From assembly GCA_964639955.1 (NCBI GenBank), contig CAZXGJ010000006.1, forward strand, positions 21,415-85,414: DNA of 64,000 bases. The letters run 5' to 3'. Below the pieces are notes generated by a model. The model was not told the DNA's origin. It made no database searches and saw nothing but the letters and a program-made list of their open reading frames with translations. The position numbers were made by a program, and so were the translations under genes. Shown here piece after piece: positions 26,786 to 34,755 of the stretch. Numbering within the stretch: position 1 is the stretch's first letter; each line of letters starts with the position of its first letter. Origin of the DNA: IGN2 sp964639955. Its GTDB lineage: Bacteria > Bacteroidota > Ignavibacteria > Ignavibacteriales > Ignavibacteriaceae.

Positions 26786-27619
26786 TTATTTAAATGTAGA
26801 TCCTGTCTGGAATACTTCTCTGGTATTTTTATTCTGTATAAACACTACAGTATTTATTTTTTCAAGATTCCAGTTAGAAAGCAGAGCATCCGCAAATTCG
26901 TAATTAATCTCACCGGTATTAATAAGATTAGGGAGCGGTTCCCCGTTCAATGTTGGTAACATCAACCTCATTACATCATAAAATTTTTTCTCGCCATTTA
27001 AACCGGGAGCTTCATCAAATTCAATATCAGTTTCTGTAATAACACAATGAATTACCAAATCATCCGGGTTTATACCGGTTGTATCAATTACAGCAACAGA
27101 AACATCAATCAGGTAATCTCCTTCAAAAGCTGCATTTACCTCAACATCAAACCTGGGGCTTACTGCCAGCCTTGCATCCACGGCAGACTTGATACTAACC
27201 GAATCTGTTGAAACCGGTCTGGATAATCCGTCGATTATAGTGGTTGGTGCAAAAAGTATCTGGTAATAGCTCATTCTTTCTTCGCAGGTTTCCGGGTTAG
27301 CCAGGTAAAAAGGATCGTTTGGAGAAGGAAAGTCAGTCGGAAATTTGACCACTAACAGCTTGCTTCTGCCATAAGTATAATTTGAAAGTGATTCGATAAT
27401 TCTGTTAGACGTAACACAAGGTACGCAGCTAACGTTTGCAAAATCTTCCAGCAGAACAACCTTAGTGCTCTGCGGATTGTCGCCGGGTGCCGTTAGTTTG
27501 ATTTTCAGCTTTGCATTTCCGGTTGGAATAACGTTTTCGGGTGAAGAAGGCGGATTCGTTTTACAACTGAAAAGAAAAAACAACAACCCAAGAAAGGTTG
27601 TGATTGATACACATTTCAT
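26786..27619 (-). CDS. Omp28-related lipoprotein
   Basis: About 277 residues from ATG 27619. The N-terminus is a lipoprotein signal with lipobox FLFSC (C19) followed by a Pro/Ser-rich linker, so unlike its neighbours it is anchored by lipid and has no T9SS tail. The Omp28/thioredoxin-like domain carries LLEDFANVSCVPCVT (C65, C68), and the later VMRLMLPTLNGEPL and VVFIQNKNTREVFQTGS correspond to the same strands in the secreted paralogues. An earlier in-frame ATG at 27655 would add 12 charged residues; neither start has a convincing Shine-Dalgarno. It is the first gene of the minus-strand Omp28 series (55 bp to the next gene). Confidence 0.8.
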   Translation of the reverse strand: MKCVSITTFLGLLFFLFSCKTNPPSSPENVIPTGNAKLKIKLTAPGDNPQSTKVVLLEDFANVSCVPCVTSNRIIESLSNYTYGRSKLLVVKFPTDFPSPNDPFYLANPETCEERMSYYQILFAPTTIIDGLSRPVSTDSVSIKSAVDARLAVSPRFDVEVNAAFEGDYLIDVSVAVIDTTGINPDDLVIHCVITETDIEFDEAPGLNGEKKFYDVMRLMLPTLNGEPLPNLINTGEINYEFADALLSNWNLEKINTVVFIQNKNTREVFQTGSTFK

Positions 27620-27655
27620 CAGGGTTTTTCTTATTTTAATTTCTACCCCAAACAT

Positions 27656-27960
27656 ATTTGCAAATTTAAAATATTGTGAACGACAAATTATTTATTACGG
27701 ACTTTAAAACAAAGATATTTCTGGGCTAAAATGGTTTAATACAGCTAATAATTGAAATAATAATTGATAATTTGTTAATTCTCGCAGCTTTGGTTCAAAA
27801 TCAATTTTACATAACGAATGTAATATTTAACAGTCCTTAAAAAATTAGTAAAAGCTTCAAAATTTAAGCCTAACTTAAAACACAGTTTATACATCTAGTA
27901 TTAAAAAATCGATCATTAAAGGAAAGTTTAACTTGCGGGTATTTAGTTAGATTTAAATTA
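27656..27960. other. Intergenic region upstream of the Omp28 series
   Basis: Very A/T-rich non-coding DNA of about 300 bp that should hold the promoter for the lipoprotein gene. No hairpin, operator or small gene is evident before the terminator at 27961. Confidence 0.4.
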
Positions 27961-27989
27961 AAAAACCGCTGTCTTTTAAAAAACAGCGG
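27961..27989 (-). terminator. Rho-independent terminator after the lectin-like gene
   Basis: Read on the minus strand: CCGCTGT, a loop of T/A-rich bases, ACAGCGG and a T-run (complement of AAAAA at 27961-27965). It lies 28 bp after the stop of the lectin-like gene. Confidence 0.9.
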
Positions 27990-28016
27990 CTGCGTGAATT
28001 TATTATTCCAAACCTA

Positions 28017-28391
28017 CTATTCCATTGTTTCTGGAGCGTAAGCCAGCCAATAACCGGATATTCCATAGATAATGGTATCAGCCCAGGTTCTTACCTTAAT
28101 AGTCATGGCATCGCGGGAAACTGACAAGACCGAAACATCGTATCTCATATTAAAATCTTTGGTTGCATCGAGATGCGATACCGAAACTATGACATTAGGT
28201 TTTACTTCAAAGGGTTCGGGAAATTCGACTGATACCGTTATGCTTCTGTCGCCGGTATTATCAGCCAGTGTATAATCTACACTGTTAACGTCTGCACCCC
28301 AGGTACCGCTCTGAACCTGGGCTTGTGCAAACACTGAAAAAGCAAATCCCATAACAGCAATTAATAAAGGAACACTTATCAGTTTTTTCAT
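28017..28391 (-). CDS. Small secreted H-type lectin-like protein
   Basis: A 124-residue exported protein from ATG 28391: signal peptide 1-23 (ending VFA), then one beta-sandwich resembling the H-type lectin domain: ITVSVEFPEPFEVKPNVIVSVSH-type opening, a conserved arginine-containing strand MRYDVSVLSVSRDAMTIKVRTW and the closing ISGYWLAYAPE, where H-type lectins have W-x-A. This domain binds galactose/GalNAc in snail and Dictyostelium proteins; sugar binding here is inference. The frame starts earlier at a TTG (28427), but GGAGG precedes ATG 28391. Single gene with its own terminator. Confidence 0.65.
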   Translation of the reverse strand: MKKLISVPLLIAVMGFAFSVFAQAQVQSGTWGADVNSVDYTLADNTGDRSITVSVEFPEPFEVKPNVIVSVSHLDATKDFNMRYDVSVLSVSRDAMTIKVRTWADTIIYGISGYWLAYAPETME

Positions 28392-28500
28392 TAGGGCCTC
28401 CGATTTGGTTATGAAATGATATAACAATTAATTTTTGAACTAAATTACACTGCAATATAATTAATATGAATTAAAAAAGTAATCCGGCTTTTCAATTAAT

Positions 28501-28881
28501 TCAATTATTAAGCCCGATGCGGAACGATTTACTTAAGCCAGCCACTACCAGATTATAAGAACTATCAATCCATTCCAGAATATTTTTTGCGGGAACTGTG
28601 GCATCAATAATAACTATAATCCAGTGTTTTTTATTCACCTGCCTGCCGGCAGGCAGGTATGATATGCTAGCTGTACAGCCTCATATTCTTCCCTGAGATC
28701 AACAGCTTTTTTCGGGATCGCATTTTAGATTTATCTGCAGAGGGATGCTCGCAAAAGAAGCCAGTAAAAATATTTTTCCAGCAACTTTGAACACAAGTGT
28801 TTCTTCATCGAAAGGGAACTCTTCTGTAACTCCTTTTTTCTTCAGACAGTATTCACGAATTTGCTCGATGTTCATCGTCAT
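28501..28881 (-). pseudogene. MmcQ/YjbR-family gene, broken by frameshift and palindrome insertion
   Basis: The first 57 residues (MNIEQIREYCLKKKGVTEEF, FPFDEETLVFKVAGK, LQINLKCDPE) match MmcQ/YjbR-family proteins, small CyaY-like-fold DNA-binding proteins of about 115 residues. At the A6 tract around 28707-28713 the frame breaks: one A fewer would restore KCDPEKAVDLREEYEAV. About 55 bp later a perfect 22-bp palindrome (28637-28658) interrupts the expected YH-MNKKHW motif, adding about 20 bp and shifting the frame again. After it the family tail NKKHWIIVIIDATVP ... SYNLVVAGLSKSF continues to a TGA at 28501-28503. The two shifts cancel, so the tail is back in the first frame, but the middle is unreadable. 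Confidence 0.75.
28637..28658. repeat. Perfect 22-bp GC-rich palindrome (CLPAGRQ-type repeat)
   Basis: ACCTGCCTGCC followed by its exact reverse complement GGCAGGCAGGT. When read through it encodes CLPAGRQ, a signature of a dispersed palindromic repeat known from many environmental bacterial genomes. It lies inside the broken MmcQ/YjbR gene. Its GC content is far above that of the surroundings. Confidence 0.9.
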
Positions 28882-29041
28882 GAATTACAAAATTGCTATT
28901 TTGATTTATTGTTAAAGAATAAAATCTGCTTTAAAACCATTATAAAATAACAATTTATTAATTGAATAATATTTTTTACAAAATTTCAAAAATCTTTAAG
29001 TAAGTTTTAACAAATAAAACCAGAACATTTTTAAAGATAAT

Positions 29042-29887
29042 ATGATTTGTTACTTTAACGGCCAATTTCTTAATCTATCAGATATTAAAGTCTCTCCCTT
29101 CGATCGTGGATTTCTTTTTGCAGATGGAGTTTATGAATCAATCCGCACATATAATAAAAAACTTTTCAGATATGAAGACCATCTTGACAGATTAAAGAGA
29201 AGTCTTAAAGATACCAGAATTGATTTTAAAGAACTTGACTCAATTGAAAATATTATTTACGAACTAATGATCAAGAATAATATTAAAGACGAAGCGCTTG
29301 CTTATCTCCAGATTACACGTGGGTCAGCAGTTCCAAGAACTCATAGCTTTCCTAAAGAAAAAATTCCTCCTACACTATTCATTTCTGTTCAGAACTTAAT
29401 GGAGAACAACGAAGAACAAACAAACGGAGTAAAGGTAATTCTTCAGGAAGATGTGCGCTGGCTCAGATGTGATATAAAATCCATTTCTCTTCTTCCGGTT
29501 GTTCTTGCCAGCCAGAAAGCAATTGAAGAAAATGCTGTAGAAGCAATTTTGGTAAGAGACGGATTGATTACTGAGGGCACTCACACTAATTTCTTTGCAG
29601 TTAAAAATGAAACTGTTTACACAGCTCCAAAGTCAAGATTCATACTGGAAGGAATAACAAGAAAAATAGTTCTGGAGTTTTGTGAAAAATTCAAAATGGA
29701 CTATCGTGAAGAATTTATAGAAAAAGATGATCTTAAAAGCTTCGACGAATTTTTTATTACGAGCACAACAAAAGAAGTAACTCCGGTTACAACGATTGAT
29801 TACTGGACTATTAACGAAGGTGAGCCGGGTAAAATTACTAAATCGCTGCAAAGTGTATTTAAGAAAATCACCGAGGACCATAGATGA
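29042..29887 (+). CDS. dat: D-amino-acid (D-alanine) aminotransferase
   Basis: Fold-type IV PLP aminotransferase, 281 residues, the usual length of D-amino-acid transaminase, which interconverts D-alanine and D-glutamate with 2-oxo acids for peptidoglycan. Key features: DRGFLFADGVYESIR (21-35), LQITRGSAVPRTHSF (89-103), the PLP lysine K146 inside RWLRCDIKSISLLP, ITEGTHTNFFAV with the PLP-phosphate-binding loop, and FFITSTTKEVTPV near the end. The RWLRCDIK block is that of the Bacillus enzyme; branched-chain transaminase (IlvE) is the less likely alternative. Its TGA overlaps the ATG of polB by four bases (ATGA), so the two genes are translationally coupled. Confidence 0.88.
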   Translation: MICYFNGQFLNLSDIKVSPFDRGFLFADGVYESIRTYNKKLFRYEDHLDRLKRSLKDTRIDFKELDSIENIIYELMIKNNIKDEALAYLQITRGSAVPRTHSFPKEKIPPTLFISVQNLMENNEEQTNGVKVILQEDVRWLRCDIKSISLLPVVLASQKAIEENAVEAILVRDGLITEGTHTNFFAVKNETVYTAPKSRFILEGITRKIVLEFCEKFKMDYREEFIEKDDLKSFDEFFITSTTKEVTPVTTIDYWTINEGEPGKITKSLQSVFKKITEDHR

Positions 29888-32199
29888 CCCGTTTAAAAAA
29901 TAAAACTATAAAAGTATTTATCCTTACAGGTGAATGGCAGGATATTCGTGGAAGAAATATGCTCAGGTTTATTGGAAATTCTGATGATTTAGGAACAGTT
30001 GAAATTATTTTTTCTAACAAACCGGTTTTTTTTGTTGAGGATAAATCTGACATTTCTAATCTAACAGTACCATACAACAGAAAAGAAGTTGAACTCAAAA
30101 ATTTTGATGAGAATAAAGTCGCTGCACTTTATTTCAATACACAACGGGATTTGAGAACTGCGGCGGACGAGTTAGAAAAGATGGGAATCAGAACCTTCGA
30201 ATCAGATGTTGATCCTGCAAGAAGATTTTTGATGGAAAGGTTTATAAATGCCCAGGTAAAAGTTGAAGGCGTGTATGAGCAAAAAGAAAATCGAACTTCA
30301 TTTACTAATCCAAAAATCGAGCCTTGCGAATTCACACCAAAATTATTAACAGCTTCCATAGATATTGAAACTGGTGCACAAAATAGTAAACTATACTCAA
30401 TCGCAATTCATCTTTCAGGTAAAGAAGAGGAAAAGAAAGTATTCATCGTTTCTGAAAAGAAAGAAAAACTTCCCGCCCACATAGTTTTATGTCCTGACGA
30501 GAAGGAATTGATGTTATCTTTTATGAAATGGTTAAATGAAAAAGATCCCGATATAATAATCGGCTGGCACGTAATAGGTTTTGATCTGATGTTTCTTGAA
30601 AACAAATGCAGAGAGTTTAATATTTCATTTGACATCGCCCGTGCTGAAGGAAGAGTATCATTACGTCAAAGGAAACCGAGCGGATACTTTGCATCGGTAA
30701 CAGGAAGGGTAATAATTGACGGACCACAGGCACTTCGGACTTCGTTTTTTACTTTTGAGGATTACAGACTTGAAACCGTTGCTCAGGAAATGCTGGAAGA
30801 AGGAAAAACAATTTCGCAGGATCACGGTAAGGTGGAAGAAATTGAAAGGATGTTCAAAGAAGATAAAGCCAGTCTTGCCGAATACAATTTAAAAGATGCT
30901 GAGCTGGTAACTAATATTTTTAAGAAAGCGGGACTGATAGAATTATCAATTCGTCGCGCACAGCTTTCCGGACTGTTGATGGATGAACTTGGAATGATGA
31001 CAGCAGCTTTCGATCATTTCTTTTTGCCAAAGCTTCATCGTGTTGGATATGTTGCACCAAATGTTAAAGACCTTCAAACTTCAGAACACGCAGCCGGGGG
31101 ATATGTTATGGATCCGGTTCCGGGAATTTATGATGATGTGATTGTTCTCGATTTTAAGAGTCTGTATCCGTCGATCATTCAAACTTTTAAGATTGATCCT
31201 TACTCCAATCTTAAATCAAATATTGATACAATTGAAACTCTCAACGGATATAAATTTTCTTCAACGCAACACTTTTTGCCGGAGTTTATTGATCAGTTAA
31301 TAGAGCAGCGCAACCTTGCGAAAAAGAAAAATGATAAGCAATTATCGCAGGCAATAAAAATTTTAATGAACAGTTTTTATGGTGTAATGGGTTCTTTCGG
31401 ATGCAGGTTTTATCATCCAAATCTTCCAACTGCAATCACCGGAACCGGGCAAAAGCTTCTGAAAGGAAGTAAAGATTTTCTGTCTGAACAAGGTTACGAG
31501 GTAATTTATGGTGATACCGATTCCCTTTTTGTTAAACTGAAAGAAGGCGAGGGAGAAAATGCATTAGTTAATGGAAAAAGAATAGCAGATGATTTGAATA
31601 AATACTGGTCTGAAAAAATTCAGAATGAGTATGGATTGAAGTCATATCTCGAAATAGAATTTGAAAAATATTACAGGAAGTTCATACTCACACCTGCAAG
31701 AGGGAGCGAAACTGGTGCAAAAAAAAGATATGCCGGAATGATGGTAGAAGATGGAGTCGAAAAACTTGAATTCATCGGGATGGAATTTGTTCGTTCAGAC
31801 TGGACGCGGCTTGCAAAGGAATTCCAGGTAGAACTTTATAAAAGAATTTTTAACAATGAAGAGATTGAAAACTGGCTGAGAGAAATTGTAAATAAAGTAA
31901 AAGCGGGTGAGTACGATGACAAACTCATTTACAGGAAGCGGCTGAGAAAAGATGTTGAAGAATACACAAAAAATATTCCCCAGCACGTTCGGGCAGCAAG
32001 AATGCTTCCAGAATCCAGCGGTACTGTTTATTATGTAATTACAAAACGAGGACCGATTCCTGTTGAGCTAAAGCATACCGATATTGATTACAGCCATTAT
32101 ATAGAAAAACAGATTAAACCAATTGCTGATTCTGTTTTAACTTTGCTTGGCGAATCTTTCGATTCTATTGTTCAATCGGATCAGTTAAGCTTTTTCTGA
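29884..32199 (+). CDS. polB: Family B DNA polymerase (DNA polymerase II-like)
   Basis: A 771-residue replicative/repair polymerase of family B, close in length to E. coli Pol II (783). The 3'-5' exonuclease is intact: Exo I SIDIETG (D160, E162), Exo II GWHVIGFD, Exo III YNLKDAE. Polymerase motif A is DFKSLYPSI (D423), motif B KILMNSFYGVMG, motif C YGDTDSLFV (D544, D546). The C-terminal thumb ends QSDQLSFF. Pol II acts in lesion bypass and restart of stalled forks and is SOS-induced in enterobacteria; no LexA-like site is apparent here because the gene starts inside the upstream dat gene. The four-base overlap suggests constitutive co-expression with dat. Confidence 0.95.
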   Translation: MTRLKNKTIKVFILTGEWQDIRGRNMLRFIGNSDDLGTVEIIFSNKPVFFVEDKSDISNLTVPYNRKEVELKNFDENKVAALYFNTQRDLRTAADELEKMGIRTFESDVDPARRFLMERFINAQVKVEGVYEQKENRTSFTNPKIEPCEFTPKLLTASIDIETGAQNSKLYSIAIHLSGKEEEKKVFIVSEKKEKLPAHIVLCPDEKELMLSFMKWLNEKDPDIIIGWHVIGFDLMFLENKCREFNISFDIARAEGRVSLRQRKPSGYFASVTGRVIIDGPQALRTSFFTFEDYRLETVAQEMLEEGKTISQDHGKVEEIERMFKEDKASLAEYNLKDAELVTNIFKKAGLIELSIRRAQLSGLLMDELGMMTAAFDHFFLPKLHRVGYVAPNVKDLQTSEHAAGGYVMDPVPGIYDDVIVLDFKSLYPSIIQTFKIDPYSNLKSNIDTIETLNGYKFSSTQHFLPEFIDQLIEQRNLAKKKNDKQLSQAIKILMNSFYGVMGSFGCRFYHPNLPTAITGTGQKLLKGSKDFLSEQGYEVIYGDTDSLFVKLKEGEGENALVNGKRIADDLNKYWSEKIQNEYGLKSYLEIEFEKYYRKFILTPARGSETGAKKRYAGMMVEDGVEKLEFIGMEFVRSDWTRLAKEFQVELYKRIFNNEEIENWLREIVNKVKAGEYDDKLIYRKRLRKDVEEYTKNIPQHVRAARMLPESSGTVYYVITKRGPIPVELKHTDIDYSHYIEKQIKPIADSVLTLLGESFDSIVQSDQLSFF

Positions 32200-32215
32200 T
32201 TGTACATTAGGGATG

Positions 32216-32235
32216 ACATCTCTTTGCAGAGATGT
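32216..32235. repeat. Short palindromic hairpin after polB
   Basis: ACATCTCT, loop TTGC, AGAGATGT forms an 8-bp perfect stem, extended by GAT/ATC outside. It is flanked by two near-copies of CAGTTAAGCTT (32182-32192 in the polB tail, 32249-32259 after the hairpin). No T-run follows directly, so it is more likely a small repeat element than a classic terminator, though it may slow transcription. Confidence 0.55.
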
Positions 32236-32305
32236 TATCTCTCAGACCAGTTAAGCTTCTTTTTATCTTTTTAATAAGTTTATTCAGTTCTAAGAGGAAA
32301 TTATA

Positions 32306-33703
32306 TTGGAAATTCAATTCATTGGCGCTGCACGATCAGTTACCGGCTCACAACATCAGCTTTCAATTAACGGGAAAAAAATCCTTCTCGAATGCGGGCT
32401 CTTCCAGGGAAGAAGAAAAGATACTTATGAGAAGAATAAGCATTTCAAATTCAATCCAACTGAAATTGATGCAATGATTTTATCTCACGCTCATATTGAT
32501 CATAGCGGGAATATTCCGAATCTTGTTAAGAATGGTTTTGATGGTCCGATCTATGCAACTTCCGCTACAGTTGATCTTTGCCAGATAATGCTTCGGGACT
32601 CTGCACATCTGCAGGAAAGAGATATTGAATGGCTGAATAAAAAAAGTAATAATAAAAATCAGGAACACGCAGAAGCTCTTTACACGTTTGAAGATGTTGA
32701 ATCGGCAATGAAGCAGTTTATTGGAATTCAGTATAACAATCCTGTGGAAATTTATCCCGGCATTACACTTATGTTTCAGGATGCCGGGCATATTCTTGGC
32801 TCTGCAAGCATTCTTCTGGAAATTGATGCGGGAGATAAAAAGTTAAGATTTGGATTTACAGGCGACATCGGAAGACCGGTTATGCCTGTAGTACGGACTC
32901 CCGACTTGCTTCGTGATCTGGGTATTTTAATAATGGAAAGCACATATGGAAACCGGCTTCATACTCATGTTGAAGAAGTTGAAGAAGAGCTGGCAATCGT
33001 AGTTAGGAAATGCTGCGAGGATTCGGGTAAAATTATCATACCGGCATTTGCTGTTGGAAGAACTCAACTGCTTGTTTACATGCTTCATAAATTGTTCGAC
33101 CAGAACAGAATTCCTGAAATACCGATTTTTATTGACAGCCCCCTTGCCGTTAACGCAACGAAAGTTTTCAGAACACACCCGGAATGTTTCGACAGGGAAA
33201 CTTACAGGATATTCCTTCGCAATAATGAGGACCCATTCGGCTTTGGAAGACTCACTTACATTTCCTCAGTTGAACAATCTAAAGAACTTAACGAAAAAAC
33301 CGGACCTTTGATTATCATATCCGCTTCCGGGATGGCTGAAGGTGGAAGAATACTTCATCATCTTGCAAATAATATCGGTAATCCAAAAAACTTAGTTCTT
33401 TTCGTCGGCTATGCTGCTGAAAATACACTGGCAAGAAAGATTATGGAGGGAATGAAGAAGGTTAATATCTTTGGAGAAGAGTATTCGGTAAATTGTCAAA
33501 TAAGGACTATGGACTATTTCAGTGGTCATGCAGATCAGAAGGAATTGATCGATTACCTGAGATTGAATGATACAAAACGGTTAAAAAATATATTTTTAGT
33601 TCATGGTGAGGATAATCAGGCGCTTCCGTTGAAAGAAAAAATCCTTCAAAAAGGATTCAAAAAAGTGGATTTCCCTGCTCCAGGAGAAAAATTTAGTATT
33701 TAG
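32306..33703 (+). CDS. MBL-fold, beta-CASP RNA-specificity-domain hydrolase
   Basis: A 465-residue metallo-beta-lactamase-fold nuclease of the beta-CASP group (related to CPSF-73 and bacterial TTHA0252-like RNases). The zinc motif is SHAHIDHSG (H61, H63, D65, H66), followed by GHILGSASI, the beta-CASP insert about 190-380, the ISASGMAEGGRILHH motif, and the C-terminal FSGHADQKEL and FLVHGEDNQ motifs supplying further ligands. Such enzymes cut or trim single-stranded RNA in the cytoplasm. The start codon is TTG at 32306, supported by AAGAGGAAA seven bases upstream; no early ATG is available. It lies between polB and rpoD on the same strand with 106 and 136 bp gaps. Confidence 0.9.
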   Translation: MEIQFIGAARSVTGSQHQLSINGKKILLECGLFQGRRKDTYEKNKHFKFNPTEIDAMILSHAHIDHSGNIPNLVKNGFDGPIYATSATVDLCQIMLRDSAHLQERDIEWLNKKSNNKNQEHAEALYTFEDVESAMKQFIGIQYNNPVEIYPGITLMFQDAGHILGSASILLEIDAGDKKLRFGFTGDIGRPVMPVVRTPDLLRDLGILIMESTYGNRLHTHVEEVEEELAIVVRKCCEDSGKIIIPAFAVGRTQLLVYMLHKLFDQNRIPEIPIFIDSPLAVNATKVFRTHPECFDRETYRIFLRNNEDPFGFGRLTYISSVEQSKELNEKTGPLIIISASGMAEGGRILHHLANNIGNPKNLVLFVGYAAENTLARKIMEGMKKVNIFGEEYSVNCQIRTMDYFSGHADQKELIDYLRLNDTKRLKNIFLVHGEDNQALPLKEKILQKGFKKVDFPAPGEKFSI

Positions 33704-33740
33704 GGAACTTTTTACTCTTCCTTTCATCTTATAATAGTGT

Positions 33741-33748
33741 TATCTTTG
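33741..33748 (+). promoter_or_regulatory. Candidate -7 box for rpoD
   Basis: TATCTTTG fits the Bacteroidota -7 consensus TAnnTTTG and lies about 90 bp before the rpoD start. A TATAAT-like hexamer (33730-33735) is next to it. No convincing -33 element is seen, so the call is weak. Confidence 0.3.
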
Positions 33749-33839
33749 AACCTTTGAATTTTAACAAAGTACAAACTCTTCAAGCTAAATACCGCAGAAC
33801 AGATTTTTATAATATTTCTAACGAAGGAGTAATAAAAGT

Positions 33840-34700
33840 TTGAAAATAACCAAGCAATTTACAAACCGGGAAAGCAAATCTCTTGATCAGTACTTGCAGG
33901 AAATTGGCAAGGTTGATCTTCTAACACCAAACGAGGAGATCGAATTAGCCATTCAGATAAAAAAGGGCAATATGTTAGCCCAGGAAAAACTGATTAAGGC
34001 AAATCTGAGATTCGTTGTTTCGGTAGCAAAACAGTTTCAGAACCAGGGTCTTTCACTCGGCGATCTGATTAACGAAGGCAATATCGGATTGATTAAAGCT
34101 GCACAGCGTTTCGATGAAACACGCGGATTCAAATTTATTTCTTATGCTGTGTGGTGGGTAAGACAATCAATTATGCAGGCAATTGCAGATCAATCAAGAG
34201 TTGTTCGGCTGCCGCTGAATCGTGTTGGTAATCTTACAAAAATCAGCAAAGCATTCAGGGACCTTGAGCAGGAATACGAAAGAAAACCAACCACAGAAGA
34301 ACTTGCAAATATTCTTGAAATGACAGCCGAAGAAGTTGCTTATGCACTTCAGATTTCGGGTCGTCATGTATCAATGGATGCGCCTTTAAAAACCGGTGAT
34401 GAAAACAAGAACAGTCTTATCGATGTTTTGCCAAACGACGAGCAGCCGCTGCCGGATAAAGATCTTATGAAAGAATCTCTTAAAAAAGAAGTTCAGAATG
34501 TTCTTTCAACTCTTACAGAAAGAGAAGCAGAGGTAATAAAACTCTACTTCGGAATAGAAGGAGATCATTCCGCAACTCTCGAAGAGATTGGCGAAAGATT
34601 TAATCTAACCCGTGAAAGAGTAAGACAGATTAAAGAGAAAGCTCTGAGAAACCTAAGACACTCAAAGAGAAGCGGAAGATTAAAATCCTACCTCGGTTAA
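33840..34700 (+). CDS. rpoD: Primary RNA polymerase sigma factor
   Basis: A 286-residue sigma-70 of the short Bacteroidota/Chlorobi type, without region 1.1 or the large non-conserved insert. Regions are intact: 1.2 (SLDQYLQEIGKVDLLTPNEE), 2.1-2.4 (LIKANLRFVVSVAKQFQNQG, GDLINEGNIGLIKAAQRFD, FISYAVWWVRQSI for -10 recognition), 3 (RVVRLPLNRVGNL), and 4.2 (ATLEEIGERFNLTRERVRQI) with the terminal LKSYLG. The start is TTG at 33840 with GAAGGAG 11 bases before it; no ATG gives a complete region 1.2. A terminator directly follows, so the gene is transcribed alone or with the MBL hydrolase. Confidence 0.96.
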   Translation: MKITKQFTNRESKSLDQYLQEIGKVDLLTPNEEIELAIQIKKGNMLAQEKLIKANLRFVVSVAKQFQNQGLSLGDLINEGNIGLIKAAQRFDETRGFKFISYAVWWVRQSIMQAIADQSRVVRLPLNRVGNLTKISKAFRDLEQEYERKPTTEELANILEMTAEEVAYALQISGRHVSMDAPLKTGDENKNSLIDVLPNDEQPLPDKDLMKESLKKEVQNVLSTLTEREAEVIKLYFGIEGDHSATLEEIGERFNLTRERVRQIKEKALRNLRHSKRSGRLKSYLG

Positions 34701-34723
34701 AAAAATATTTGAGCTAAAATTGA

Positions 34724-34748
34724 AGTCCGGCAACTGCCGGACTTTTTT
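34724..34748 (+). terminator. Rho-independent terminator of rpoD
   Basis: AGTCCGGCA (34724-34732), AC loop, TGCCGGACT (34735-34743) and a T-run to 34748. It also sits just after the convergent TraB-family gene. Confidence 0.92.
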
Positions 34749-34755
34749 ATTCCAA

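Noticed and set aside
32480..32791. 103-codon minus-strand frame opposite the MBL hydrolase
   Set aside because: It is a shadow of a gene with complete catalytic motifs on the plus strand.
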